Assembly: GCA_028532985.1 (NCBI GenBank)
Contig: JANCIK010000012.1
Span: forward strand, 2,542,001 to 2,606,000
DNA length: 64,000 nucleotides
Direction of reading: 5' to 3'
Origin: Stropharia rugosoannulata
Taxonomy: Eukaryota; Basidiomycota; Agaricomycetes; Agaricales; Strophariaceae
Part shown: piece after piece, positions 38,501-48,734 of the stretch
How positions within the stretch are numbered: the first letter of the stretch is position 1
Layout: each line of letters starts with the position of its first letter
Notes under the pieces: model-generated
What the model was told of the DNA's origin: nothing
The model's input: the letters and a program-made list of their open reading frames with translations, nothing else
Databases searched by the model: none
Translations under genes and position numbers: made by a program

Positions 38501-39084
38501 TAAGTTAGCCCCATGCCACAAGCAAAAATTTCAGAAACCAACATATGTCGAAGTGTCAGATGATTCCGACTACTTTCCTAGTCCTGCCGAATTTTTTGCA
38601 GAGATGTTTCCCCCTCCAAATCCACGCAAGACTGAATATCCGAAGGCAGAGAAGCGACGTGAATATGTTTCTAAGAATCCTCCCCCTCCTAAGCCAAGTA
38701 GACCGCGCCCTCGACCGCGTCCTCGCAAACCAGCCCCTTCTGGCGGGTCTAGTAGCAATGGCCATACAAGTCAGCCGCCTCAGCCGCCGCTGACTCTCTT
38801 TGACCGCCTCATGAAGCTTCCGCTTTCATCTGCGCTGAAAGAAATTTTTGATATGTGTCCTCCTCCTCGAAGTGAGTGGACCACCTTCATTCATGACTTT
38901 CCTACAAGACATAAGCAGCGACAGCAACTTCTTCTTGTAAGTTTTATACATCTCTATCATGGTACAAGCATTCTGAATTTTCTTTGTGCAGCGCTGCCAT
39001 CCAGATAAAACCGTCAATGAATCACCAGCATGGAGAGCTGCATGCGAGGATATCACCCGCGTACTTACTTGCAAAAAAGAATAG
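35564..39084 (+). CDS. Transposon-encoded protein of unknown function with HPDK C-terminus
   Basis: My model has 14 exons: 35564-35812, 35864-36043, 36091-36296, 36348-36569, 36614-36842, 36890-36989, 37045-37130, 37173-37706, 37762-38058, 38122-38196, 38256-38368, 38425-38462, 38509-38936 and 38992-39084, giving 949 residues in one frame. The intron at 37131-37172 would be GC-AG and is the least certain. Residues 10-50 are Cys/His-rich (CMSSRC...CVCGCRGNQH), a possible zinc site. A basic, Ser-rich stretch follows (KRKPKKR). The middle third is helical and unrecognised. A second acidic/basic linker (SDDSDYF, then Pro/Arg repeats) leads to a C-terminal helix and RCHPDKTVNES...WRAACEDITRVL, like the HPD loop and last helix of a J domain but without the rest of it. 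Its place between the inverted repeats suggests a transposition accessory protein. I do not recognise the family. Confidence 0.65.
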
Positions 39085-39419
39085 ATTACAACTTTAACTA
39101 CCAGTTTACATTTGGTTTACATACGGAGAAATATATTTCAGGTGTAAAACAGCGATAATCTGACTGACCCTATCACTTGTAGACACGCAGTTCATCTGAG
39201 ACGGAGCAGTAGCTCCGGGGCACAAGGGTCACGCCTCGGTATTGGATCACCCGCGCATGCAGCGCACTGTCGGTGTGGTCGGCGCTATGACTTGCGCGAG
39301 TTGAACGTAGCCATTAGTGTGTTCGAGTAAACTGATCAAAGACCGATATTGATAACACGTCAGGAAACGATGGCTACGAATACGCACGTTTTCCTATGAC
39401 CTGGGATATGGCCAACGAG

Positions 39420-40520
39420 TACAGATCATTAGGACGGGTGAACACCTAGAACACAGCAGTAAACCTCAGTATACGCGCAGTAAGTATCGAGGCGGGGACT
39501 CTCACTAAGATCATTGCTATGATATCGGCTATGCTAAAGGTTGACGAGACCAGGTATGAGATACTTCGTCAGGTTCAATATATAATTAGACAACTTACCT
39601 GGTGACCAGACCATTGTTAATCGTATACACGATCAAACCATCGATCAGCTTGTCCGTCCTTACAGGCATGAGAGTGTTAGTTGCAATGCCACTCCGTGCA
39701 GATAAAATGACACTTACTGCTTGATCCCTGAGAAGTTCACAAACGCTTACCATAAAGATAGGAATGGGAAGTTTCCTTCCTGACACTGGCCGACACAAGG
39801 CGGACATCTTATTAATATACCAACCGACTTGCCAGCGAAACGAATACCATACCGTAGTATATACGAATGGCATATGATGAATGCACAATCAGTACAATTG
39901 TTCCCTGGAAAAATAGAGATAAATGATGGTCAGAATCTTGTTATTCTACGAGTGTACGATTAGAAATCTTACCGTTATGCCGAAAAGAACCTTCCTCCAA
40001 CTTATTAAATTTCGTCAATATGATGAAGGTCCTAAACGTACGTTTATTGACCTGTCGAACAAAAGGTGAATAAGCACTCAAAATGCAGATACGTCGTCAA
40101 CGAACCAGACGGTTCACAGGAGAGCCAGAGGACTGAAGTAATGATTGATAAGGTAGTAGTATACGACGTGCATGCTGAGAGCACCGTGTACAAGCTCAAA
40201 AAACCTGGTAATGTCTTTTTAGTCGTAAAGAGCGATACGAAGTGCTGTTACGCATAGCAAAGAGGCAACCTATTTACGCGACGAATTAACAACAAATACG
40301 CCCTGAATAAACCCCTTCTCAAACGTTGAAGTACATACCGATGCCCAAACTATAAAACCATCCTTGTACTTTCTAAAATACGTATATGTCTGTCGCAACC
40401 TGATGTGGGTCAGAAATTCGAGCAACCCAGCAGTAATGGCGCACCTGTAGGCAAGTAGCCCCCAGTAGGCTTGCCACCGGCTGGTGAGAATCTGAAGATA
40501 ATGAGTCTGTGTGCACACAT
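39420..40520 (-). pseudogene. Remnants resembling a DUF6534-type membrane protein gene
   Basis: Antisense to the transposon genes, two separated pieces resemble the fungal DUF6534/DUF6533 multi-pass membrane family. One (about 40480-40370) reads LRQTYTYFRKYKDGFIVW, close to the family's QxYxYFxxxPKD start. The other (about 39690-39595) reads RTDKLIDGLIVYTINNGLVT, close to the RTDxLIxRLIxYTINTGLLTS segment. The frame between is broken and no intact model can be drawn. The likeness is from memory of the family and is moderate. It may be a host fragment picked up by, or inserted into, the transposon. Confidence 0.4.
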
Positions 40521-41308
40521 ACTACCTTCATACCCTCGAACACATTTGGGCAGTATTGGAAGCACGACGACATGGGGTCCAACGATATAGGAGAGTACGG
40601 CTTTTCTTTCGCATCTAGGTCCACGTGGACGTATGTGTGCTCAGGGGATAGTGCCCACTGCCCAAAGGGGGAAGAGAGTACTGTTTGCGCGATCGTGCTG
40701 AACCTTGACCGGGCGTTCTCGCTCCTCCACAGACGCTGTGTACACGTGCCGACACGCTCTAAGTAAACAACGTCAATTTCAGCAGACGCGAAGCAGTTTG
40801 AGATATGCACCGCAGTTCCCTCGGGCCTCGCCGTTCCCAACCTCCGTCGCAGTGCTCACGTACCACCTCCCTTGCTCCTTCGTCTTTAAAACGGGATCAA
40901 CGTCCCCGACACGCAGGTCTGCCAGAGCACTTTTCGGAGGATCGATGGAGGCGGTGACCGCCGAGAAGGGCCGTCTGGGTCTGAAGATGAGGGGGTTCCG
41001 AGCGCGGAGCGGAGGAGGTCGTTATGGCGCCAGGAGGGAGGTGGATGGCGGGCAGGGTGCTTTGCAAGGACATATGATGGCGGTTCCGAACAGGCCTCAG
41101 GGATAGTAGATAGTCTCATGAAACGGAGTGATTAGTAGCATAGATAAATAAGACTTGTAAATGCGGAGTGTGCTTATTCATAATCTATATTTAGACGCAC
41201 TGTACAGTGAGTTTATTTAAAGTTGAACACCAGCTATCCACACACGACTATGACCCATCCGTTGCCAACCATCTGGATGGACACACAAGATTCAAACTTA
41301 CGCTGAAA

Positions 41309-43104
41309 ATGAAGCGTCGAGCATCATGCAAGAATAAAGTGAGTTAATGTGTGCTAGACTGGTTTAAGAGCCCACCGCATGGACTCCTAGTCTATGTTTA
41401 TCCGTTTAGTTTATGATGCTGACCCCCAACTCTCTGCTTTGAACAGACGACATTGGAGGACTGCGATCCTGTAGAAATAAAAGGTTTGCCACGCTCCAAT
41501 ATTAAATACTTGTTGCTTGTATTTACTAAATTGAGGTATAACAGGTCACTGTACGACGCCTAATAGTCACCTAGCGAAATCCTCTCCTATATCTTGTGCC
41601 GTAAACTTCACCGATTTGCTGCAATCAGCGCTCAATGCGGAGCACCTCTGCAACGAGATTCATCCAGGTAAGAAGTATAGTTTATTCTGCGGCTTGGACG
41701 GCAATGCTGAACGCCGTATTTCGTTTCAAGGTACACTGCCAAATCCTACTTCAACCTCTCCAGAACAAACCAGTGAGCCTAGCGTCTCTGCTAAGCGCGT
41801 CAAGACTGCTGTCATACCTGGCCCCACTTTCCAAAGTAATAATAATGTGAGCATTCATGGACAGTCTAGGCAAAACAAAAAGAAGCACCGCGTACGGCAA
41901 GAGATGAAAGCAAAACATGGCTACAATGCCTCCCTGAAGATAAAAGACAAGTACATTGCACAGGCTGACACCATACAAACAGAGCTCGATACGGCCAAAC
42001 TACCAGTAGCAAATGGGGCATTTACCGCGCTGAATAAACCCTCTCCCTCAAATGCAGATGAGCTCCCTAATATTTCAAAATTGGTAGATGACGAGGGCTT
42101 CCAGTACATCGCAGTCGACGTAAAGAACCCGTAAGCCCTCGTTTTACTCCAAATATTGCTTGCGTATTGACAAGAATAGGGTTCCTCGACCAATTTTAGA
42201 TAAGAATGGGCGCATTATTGCGTATATTGGACACCCACCAAACGACGATGCGTATAGCACTAATATATTTGAGCTTTACGGCATCATTATTGAGGAATCA
42301 GCTGGAAAATTTAGCAAAGATGAGCTTAAGCACAAACGGGGAGATTTCCCTGCTGTGAACTTCGGATTCACACTGCCTAATGGCTTCCAGGACCCAATAC
42401 AACTCGACGAAAAAAATCATCAAAAGGCAATTAGCCGGATTCGTAATTCGGCTGGCTTTAAGCAGATATCTAGCTTCCAGAATAGTAAGATATGGGCTCA
42501 TTTACTGCCTAGAACGAACTGAATATATTGCTCAGGTCTCTTTGCTTTTTGGAACCCAGCTGTCTACTTGTACCAGAAGAGCCGAGTGGAGCAGGTTATA
42601 GCTAATGATCAGAGCCTCCAGCGGAATACACCTACGACTGTATACCCCACAGCAGCCTGCAACTTTCGAAACGTATGCTGCTGTAAGCATCGCGACACGC
42701 AGAATTGTCCATTTAGTTGGTGCGCTATAACGGCTCTGGGTACCTTTGACCACACGAAGGGCGGCCATCTGATTTTATGGGAGCTGAAGCTCATTATTGA
42801 ATTTCCTCATGGGTACACAATTTTAATTCCCTCGGCCGCTATAACCCACTCAAACAGCGCAGTATGTAAAGGCGATGTTAGAGTATCCATTACTCAGTAC
42901 TGCGCGGGAAGCGTTCTTCGCTACGCAGACAACTTGTTCAACACGGATAAGAATTTGCGCAACAAAAGGCCTGATTTATATCAAGAAAATGAGAAAAGGA
43001 AGCAGACGCGCTGGCAGGAGGCAGTTGGGATGCTGTGTACGCTTGAAAATTTAGCACAAAGACAAAAGCAGTCCTTGGCAGCACTTCCATTTATGTTCCA
43101 GTAG
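41309..43104 (+). CDS. TET/JBP-like 2-oxoglutarate/Fe(II) dioxygenase
   Basis: Five exons (41309-41338, 41447-41483, 41545-42130, 42180-42484, 42536-43104) give 508 residues in one frame; the two small first exons were found by extending upstream. The C-terminal half holds the dioxygenase double-stranded beta-helix: iron ligands His371 and Asp373 in CCKHRD, the strand GTFDHTKGGHLILWELKLIIEF, then distal His424 in SAAITHSN and Arg435 in GDVRVSITQY, the usual 2-oxoglutarate anchor. This pattern matches the basidiomycete TET/JBP proteins, which are thought to oxidise 5-methylcytosine or thymine in DNA. The N-terminal half is basic (KKKHRVRQEMKAKH) and may bind DNA. Published work ties TET/JBP expansion in mushrooms to KDZ transposons; here the partner is an rve integrase 340 bp downstream. 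A 63-bp stretch (41669-41731) has intron-like ends and is in frame, so it may be optionally spliced. Catalytic residues are all present. Confidence 0.72.
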
Positions 43105-43440
43105 ATGAACTTGCGTCAGTATGCTAGAATTAAACTCTACCTAGACTAGACTGCTTTATTGTAGCCCATAATATTTTGACAGAATTATAATTTGCTGGCA
43201 TGTATGCTACTGTACATCTGGAAGTTGTATACAAGGCGTCGCTGAAGGGAGTAGGCTTGGGGAATTGGTTGGAGATGGAAGGATGATGTCATGCCGGCGT
43301 AGTTGTGCCGGGTCCCGGGATGAGTCCTGCACGAGACCAATTCGTCCAAAATTGGGCTGAAATTTGAAAATTTGAAAAAAGGCGCTAGATCAAATCGGCC
43401 AGATAGGTGGATATTGATCTTTACTGTCAATTTACTGTCA

Positions 43441-45077
43441 ATGGATCCAGAGCCGGACAACATCCAATTACTCCTACTTTACTGCGGTGATGTGCTCAAA
43501 GAATCTCGTTTTATTCTATCATCAATCCCAAATGTAGAAGATGCAAGTGTAGAACGAGCTCTCTATCAAATGCATTCAATTCATAGGATTTTAGAGGACT
43601 TGGAGGATCCATGGCTGCTAGAATCGCAAATACAGGCCTTGATACAAACTGTTCTGAATGTTTCAGGGCCACTCCAGCAGTGGCTGAATTCTCCGCGTGA
43701 TACATATCAGCCTCCTACTCAGCCGCAAGAAGGAACCCGTGGAAGACCTCGCTTTGTCTTGGACTTGGACCGTGCACTTGAACTACACGATATGGAGTTA
43801 TCATGGGCACAAATCGCCTCTGCATTTGGGGTATCGCGCAGGACACTGTATTATCACCTTAATGCAGCCGGAAAATCAACAGCACAGCGGCGATTTTCAG
43901 AAATTACTGATACAGATCTCAATGAGCTTGTGGCAGATATTTCTCGGCGACACCCTCTCTCTGGCTCTGTTGTTGTTCGTGGACATTTGGAATCAATGCA
44001 GGTTCATGTACCTCTGATAAGGGTACAGGAAGCTCTTCGTACGGTTGATGCTATCGGCGTAAGCCTTCGGTAAGCTTGTGGATCTTATCAAGTTTTAGAT
44101 ACTATACTAATATATGCAACTTGCAGATGGAGTGGCTCCATCAAACGGCGAGTGTACAAAGTGCGAGGCAGTAATGTGCTCTGGCATCATGATGGGAACG
44201 AGAAACTACGTCCTTGGGGATTTTATGTTCATGGCTGTGTGGACGGACACTCACGGCTCGTGATATACCTCAAGTGCTCGAATAACAAGAGGTCAAGAAC
44301 TGTTGAGAAAATTTTCAAAGATGCGGTAGCTATTTATGGATGGCCTAGTCGGGCCCGTGGGGACTTTGGAACAGAGAATAACGGTGTTGAAAGGGAGATG
44401 ATTGGAAAGTGGGGTGAAGCACATCGTGCATACTTACGAGGACGGTACGTTGTATAAGGCAACTCAAATAAAAAGACTTCTAATCAAATTCTAGTTCTAT
44501 TCACAATGTACGCATTGAACGCCTCTGGCGGGATGTGCGCCGTGACACCCTGGAATTCTTTCGAACAATATTCTTACATCTCGAAAAGATTGGATTACTT
44601 GACATGGAGTTGGATATCCAGCGGGTGTGTCTATTCCTCACGTATCATCACCGCATTCAAAACTCCCTTAATGAAACTGTGGCTTCGTGGAATCTCCACA
44701 AAGTCCGTACTGCGGGAAACAAGTCACCTTTGGCTCTATACCAGCTCAGCAGAGAACACGCAATCAATTGTGGATACTGGACAGGTGATGCAGGTGATAA
44801 TATTAGTGCAGTGGATCCTAATTATGGAGAGGATCCAAACGAAGGCTTTCCACCGGCTGATGAATTACAAGAAGACCCAGACTCGCCAAATTACACCGAC
44901 TTTTTGGATGCAGATGACGAGAGAAATGCAGGGCTATTTGTGAATGGTGATAATGAGATTGAAGAGGCCAAAACACTTCTGGAGGGGTTTGACTTTATGG
45001 AAGATGACAGGAATTTTGGTATGGACACATACTGTAGAGCTGTATCTATTATGACAGCCCTTAAAGCGTCAAATTGA
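43441..45077 (+). CDS. Helix-turn-helix rve-type DDE integrase (transposase)
   Basis: Three exons (43441-44069, 44127-44444, 44495-45077) give 509 residues. An in-frame ATG at 43372 would add 23 residues; I chose 43441 because the extra segment is low in complexity. Residues 1-95 are helical. Residues 120-144 (LSWAQIASAFGVSRRTLYYHLNAAG) form a helix-turn-helix after a GRPR motif, a likely DNA-end-binding domain. The catalytic core has Asp232 (WHHDGN), Asp289 (RARGDFGTEN) and Glu324 (NVRIERLWRDV), 34 residues apart for the last pair, the spacing of retroviral-type integrases. The sequence resembles the HTH plus integrase-core proteins found in fungi and animals rather than LTR-retrotransposon integrases; no reverse transcriptase is nearby. 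The acidic tail (residues about 415-490) is unusual. It ends 246 bp before the right terminus. The 766-bp derivative retains a decayed copy of its last codons. Confidence 0.85.
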
Positions 45078-45779
45078 CAAGGCAAATAACTTGGTATAAT
45101 TGTCTGAAACTTGGTCTGAATTGAAAGGGAGAACTTCGTTAATCTTGTCAACTTTGCATTTGGAACACAGCTCAACTTCGTCAAAATTTATTTTCACTTC
45201 GTTACAAATATGAAACCACTTCGTATAACCAACCAAACATCGTGAAATACTTACAACTTCGCGCAAACTGCTCTTTACTTCGCCAAAAAACAAGCAAACT
45301 TTTTGCACAATATATCTGCCATACACTTGTACGAACTTATTCCCACGGAAGCACAAGTTAACTTGTAACTTGTACAGCGGAAGACACACAGGCAAGACAT
45401 AGTTGACATCATATTACTGGCCGTATAATGTGTCTTCAACATCACAGGCATATATTAGAGACAGGGCCTACGCATCTTGATACTTACGCACACCGCAGAC
45501 AGCACTGAGGTAAACAGCCTTTACCCTCGTGCCAGGGTGCGGACCCAGCTTGGCCCTTGGGTACCTAGGTACTCGTACCTGTACAAGAAGAAATTGCTGA
45601 CCGTGCGCAAGCAGTTCGTGCACAACAACACAATACGCAATGCTGTGCAGTAGAGCGTTGATGGATAGTCAGTGATTGGTCCAATGAATCTACTATTTGC
45701 ATAACCTGTATGATGTATCTTTATTTCAATGTGAATATTCATGTAGCATTTGTAATTTAGTGGTGACGGAAGGTTCTAG

Positions 45780-46456
45780 ATGGTCTGTGATAAGTTAACT
45801 TGTCATATGTAAGGGTAAGTGAGCAAGTTGACGTATGTATTTAACTTATAGCCGTAACCTATTACTCCTTCTGTTTATTACTCCAGTATGCACCACTTTA
45901 TCTTATACCGTGTTTGAACTGGATCAACAATAAATAGTGCCATATCATTTCCCGCCATATGGATACATGAACGCAGGACATACACCTGAGACGTAACTCA
46001 ATTTTGGTGACTCCTTCTCTCGAAACATGAATGAGTATGCTCCTCCTCTTGTCGCTACCGCATATTACTGAAGGTGAAGTGGTTCTTGGGATACTAATAG
46101 CGACTGTATTAAAGCAAGAGTCCGCAGGTGGAGCGCAGCGCTTCAATGTGCTAGTAGAATGTATGATCATGGTTGCGGGCTTGAGGAGGTCATGGTCTTA
46201 ATATATATGTGATCACTTTTTGGTGATTGCAAGCTGGACGGATGTATCAAGACCGGTAAGTTAGACGTTGGAAGTTAACTTGCATGCCTACAAGTTAGCT
46301 GTGCCAAGCTAACTTGCTTAGTAGTAAGCGAGAAACAAGTTAACAAGTAACTTACGCAGTTCACTTGCTAACTTGGGATATTTTAACTTGCTCTGCCATA
46401 AGTTAGTACCAGCTAACTTATGTATGGCGCAAGTTAACACTACAAGTTACTTATGC
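45780..46456. repeat. Palindrome-rich patch (AAGTTAACTT / AAGTTAGCT motifs)
   Basis: Some fifteen copies of AAGTTAACTT, AAGTTAGC or ACTTGC occur, in both directions, mostly within 46256-46455; single copies begin at 45355. Sequence 45470-45780 and 45860-46250 between them shows no gene. Dense inverted subterminal motifs suggest the remains of a small DNA element, but I found no convincing ends or target duplication. Confidence 0.45.
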
Positions 46457-46479
46457 AACCACCCTATAAGAGAGGGGCA

Positions 46480-47030
46480 GCCTCGGAATCTTCTCAGCTA
46501 GTGCCTCCGCTGATGCTGGTGCTGGGTGCTCGGGCAGCTTGAGCAGTTGAGCACGACTCGCAGGTCGGGAGGCTTCCTTGGGGGCATGAGGCGTCAATGA
46601 AGGCCTATGGGTGATGGGACTTGAAGTCGCAGGCAGCAGGCAATATGGCACGAGATTGCTTCACTAATGTCAGCTGCAGTGATGATGGAGGGAGTGAGCA
46701 TAACTTACTAGGCAAAGGTTTCAACACCGGTCCTTGAAGTCAACGTCCATGCGCAGTCTGGCGATCCTGGATGGGCAGTGCGCTGTCGCCAGCTGATTGG
46801 CGCTGTAATAGAAGGACAGAGCCTACAAGGTGTGCAAGGCAGGTGCTGGTTCCCACCACAGCTCCGCCTGAGACGATTAGCCCAGAACTCAAGATATGGT
46901 AGGAGTGGAACTTTGCTGACCATTGTTCGGCACCGCCCCAACAGCGCCCCCAAAAATGTAATATTACGGAAACACGCTGGCAAATATAACCCGGCCCGAT
47001 TGCCCTCTGATTTAATGCTAATACATTATA
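46480..47030 (-). repeat. R2 repeat joined to a third TPR-CHAT upstream block
   Basis: The part 46480-46905 matches R2 (20165-20500 reversed). It runs straight into GCTGACCATTGTTCGGCACCGCC...TAATATTACGGAAACACGCTGGCAAATATA...CCGGCCCG (46912-47000), the same distal end as at 20060-20165 and 60803-60890. The homology is cut at 47030 by the hAT element and does not resume after it, so no gene follows. Confidence 0.65.
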
Positions 47031-48734
47031 CAGTGATGGAAAGGTCGTGGACCTAAGCATTAGGTCGGGTCGTGCTTAATGCGACCCAATAGCCGACCTA
47101 ACACGACCTAACACGACCTATCACGACCCAAGGCCATTGATCATTGATGGGCCGCCACTTGGTAAGCAACTCCCAGGCGTACCTTGTGCTCCAACTCCGG
47201 TCTTGTTTGGGCTCTTCCAAGTGATAGATGGTGCTCCCTTGTGTGTAGGTATGTCAGAGGATTTTTCACTAGTAGATACATGTAATATGAAATGTTCAAT
47301 AGAGTATCTAAGTTACAGAAGCAGAGAAGTCAATATATATACTCAGTGTACTCCGGATAAAGTGTTTTATGTACAGAGATGATGATTCTAGTTCCCTGCT
47401 GATTTTTCTTTAATATAATGGAATATGAGCACAATATGAGCAAGAAAAAAAGAACATTCACATGTTTGTTCTATTAGCAGTACTCTTCCTCTCAGTATAA
47501 AATAGATGAAGGAAAAACAGTGCTTTACATCTTTCACCCACTAGACATGGCACCAGAAAGAGAGCGAGTTCGTCATTACTTTGTGGATCACCCATATTAT
47601 TCCCTGCCAGTCAACGTGCGGCCGCGAATTGTTTATGCACGGCCCGATGCAACTGCAAAAGACAAGATTCGAGTTATTTGTCGTGCCTGTCTTACTGTAA
47701 ATGTTGGCCGGCGTATTCAAGAAGAAGAAAGAAAGCGGATGGCTGATCCCACTTACTTGCCACAGACTGCAGATGAGATTACTCTTACATGTGAGTTATA
47801 TTATTTTTACTTGACTTACTATCAGACTTTTCACTAATATTTTATTCTATTAATTAGTTTACAATCATCCTAAGAGCCCTCGAGGCGCTCCTAGGACGGA
47901 GATCTGGTTTGAAACAAGAAAGGGTATTATCTATCTGCCCTAACTCTGCTTCTTGCGAGAGGCTTTTTAGCCTGTTTGGGATGACACTTGGCAAGCTTCG
48001 CACTCGATTGAGCAATCAGAGGCTCATTGATCTCGCAGAGTGCAAGATGCACTTGCGTGATTCAAACATGCAGCCCGAAACAAAGATAAACCTACGCAAA
48101 CGTATGTTTGGATTACTCAGCAAACAGTCCAAGGAGGCATCCGGCGCTGCAACAGAGGAGATTCCTGCGATGCCCGCAGATTCTATGGATGTCGATCCTT
48201 TGCCTACCTCACTTGAAACCTTTGCTAATGGCCTCATCAATATGACAGACAATGATGCTAACCATGTAGAAACCCCAGAACTGCCTGCTCGAGATGACTA
48301 TGAGAAGACCCCAATCCAAGCTCTTTTTGATTTTGACTCCCAACACTGGGCTACAGCTGCTAGACGCAGCGCAGTTGCCAATCTAGAACAAGAAATGGAG
48401 TATTACAATCTTTTGGATCTTGATGCGGAAGGAGAGCCGGATCTCGAAGACTATGATATTGATGATAGCATACGTGGTGTATTTGAAACTAACTGGTAAA
48501 GAAGTAGTTTACAAAGTATGTCTACTATTCAGAATGTAAATATCTACGCTGAGATACACAAAACTTGGTATGTAAAACCGAGATAATTTACATTATCTCG
48601 ATGGCCCGTGCGCCGTCAGGCAGAAGTTATAAATATCCGTTCGACCCAACCGACCCAAGGGTCGCATTAAGCAGAGACCCTGTCGCATTAGGCAAACGAC
48701 CTATGCGCTTAATGCGGCGACCTTTCCATCACTG
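47031..48734 (+). mobile_element. Internally deleted hAT element
   Basis: The left end CAGTGATGGAAAGGTCG and the right end CGACCTTTCCATCACTG are a perfect 17-bp inverted repeat with the CAGTG start common in hAT elements. Behind them are short arrays of CGACCTAA/CACGACC on both sides (47070-47130 and 48635-48725). I see no exact 8-bp duplication; AATACATT (left, three bases away from the end) and AATACATA (right, adjacent) are a near match. The element is 1.7 kb and holds one deleted transposase gene. Confidence 0.75.
47520..48499 (+). pseudogene. hAT transposase, internally deleted
   Basis: Two frames are recognisable. The first (47520-47837) encodes FHPLDMAPERERVRHYF... and an ICRACL motif, and is unassigned. 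The second (47909-48499) opens with the hAT dimerisation signature LSICPNSASCERLFSLFGMTLGKLRTRL and ends in an acidic tail of about 110 residues. The catalytic RNase H-like core that should separate N- and C-terminal parts in a full transposase of several hundred residues is missing. An intron-like gap (GTGAGT at 47791 to TTAG near 47859) could join the two parts but not in the frame of the second, so I treat the gene as broken. A dimerisation-only product could still interfere with an active transposase; that is speculation. Confidence 0.65.

Larger units (their letters stand above)
34948..45323 (+). mobile_element. 10.4-kb rve-integrase transposon carrying a TET/JBP-like gene
   Basis: Left terminus TATGGAACATATATTGTGCA; the reverse complement of the right terminus reads TATGGCAGATATATTGTGCA, and similarity continues weakly to a GCGAAGTA/TCGAAGTAG box about 45 bp in. 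CACTTG flanks both ends (34942-34947 and 45324-45329), a 6-bp target duplication. The element encodes three plus-strand genes: a large protein with an HPDK end, a 2-oxoglutarate/Fe(II) dioxygenase of TET/JBP type, and an HTH-DDE integrase. A deletion derivative with the same two ends lies at 9056-9821, independent support for the boundaries. Both ends contain many AACTTCG/CGAAGTT motifs (for instance 35055-35190 and 45130-45290), possible integrase-binding sites. All three reading frames are intact, so it may be active or recently so. Confidence 0.8.

Noticed and set aside
40373..40840. 155-residue minus-strand frame read as a complete gene
   Set aside because: Only its last quarter resembles the DUF6534 family and no continuation keeps the frame; treated as part of a decayed remnant.
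34948..45323. Classifying the 10.4-kb element as a KDZ transposon because of its TET/JBP-like gene
   Set aside because: No KDZ-type transposase is visible; the only transposase is an HTH-rve integrase, and the 6-bp duplication and short inverted repeats fit that instead.
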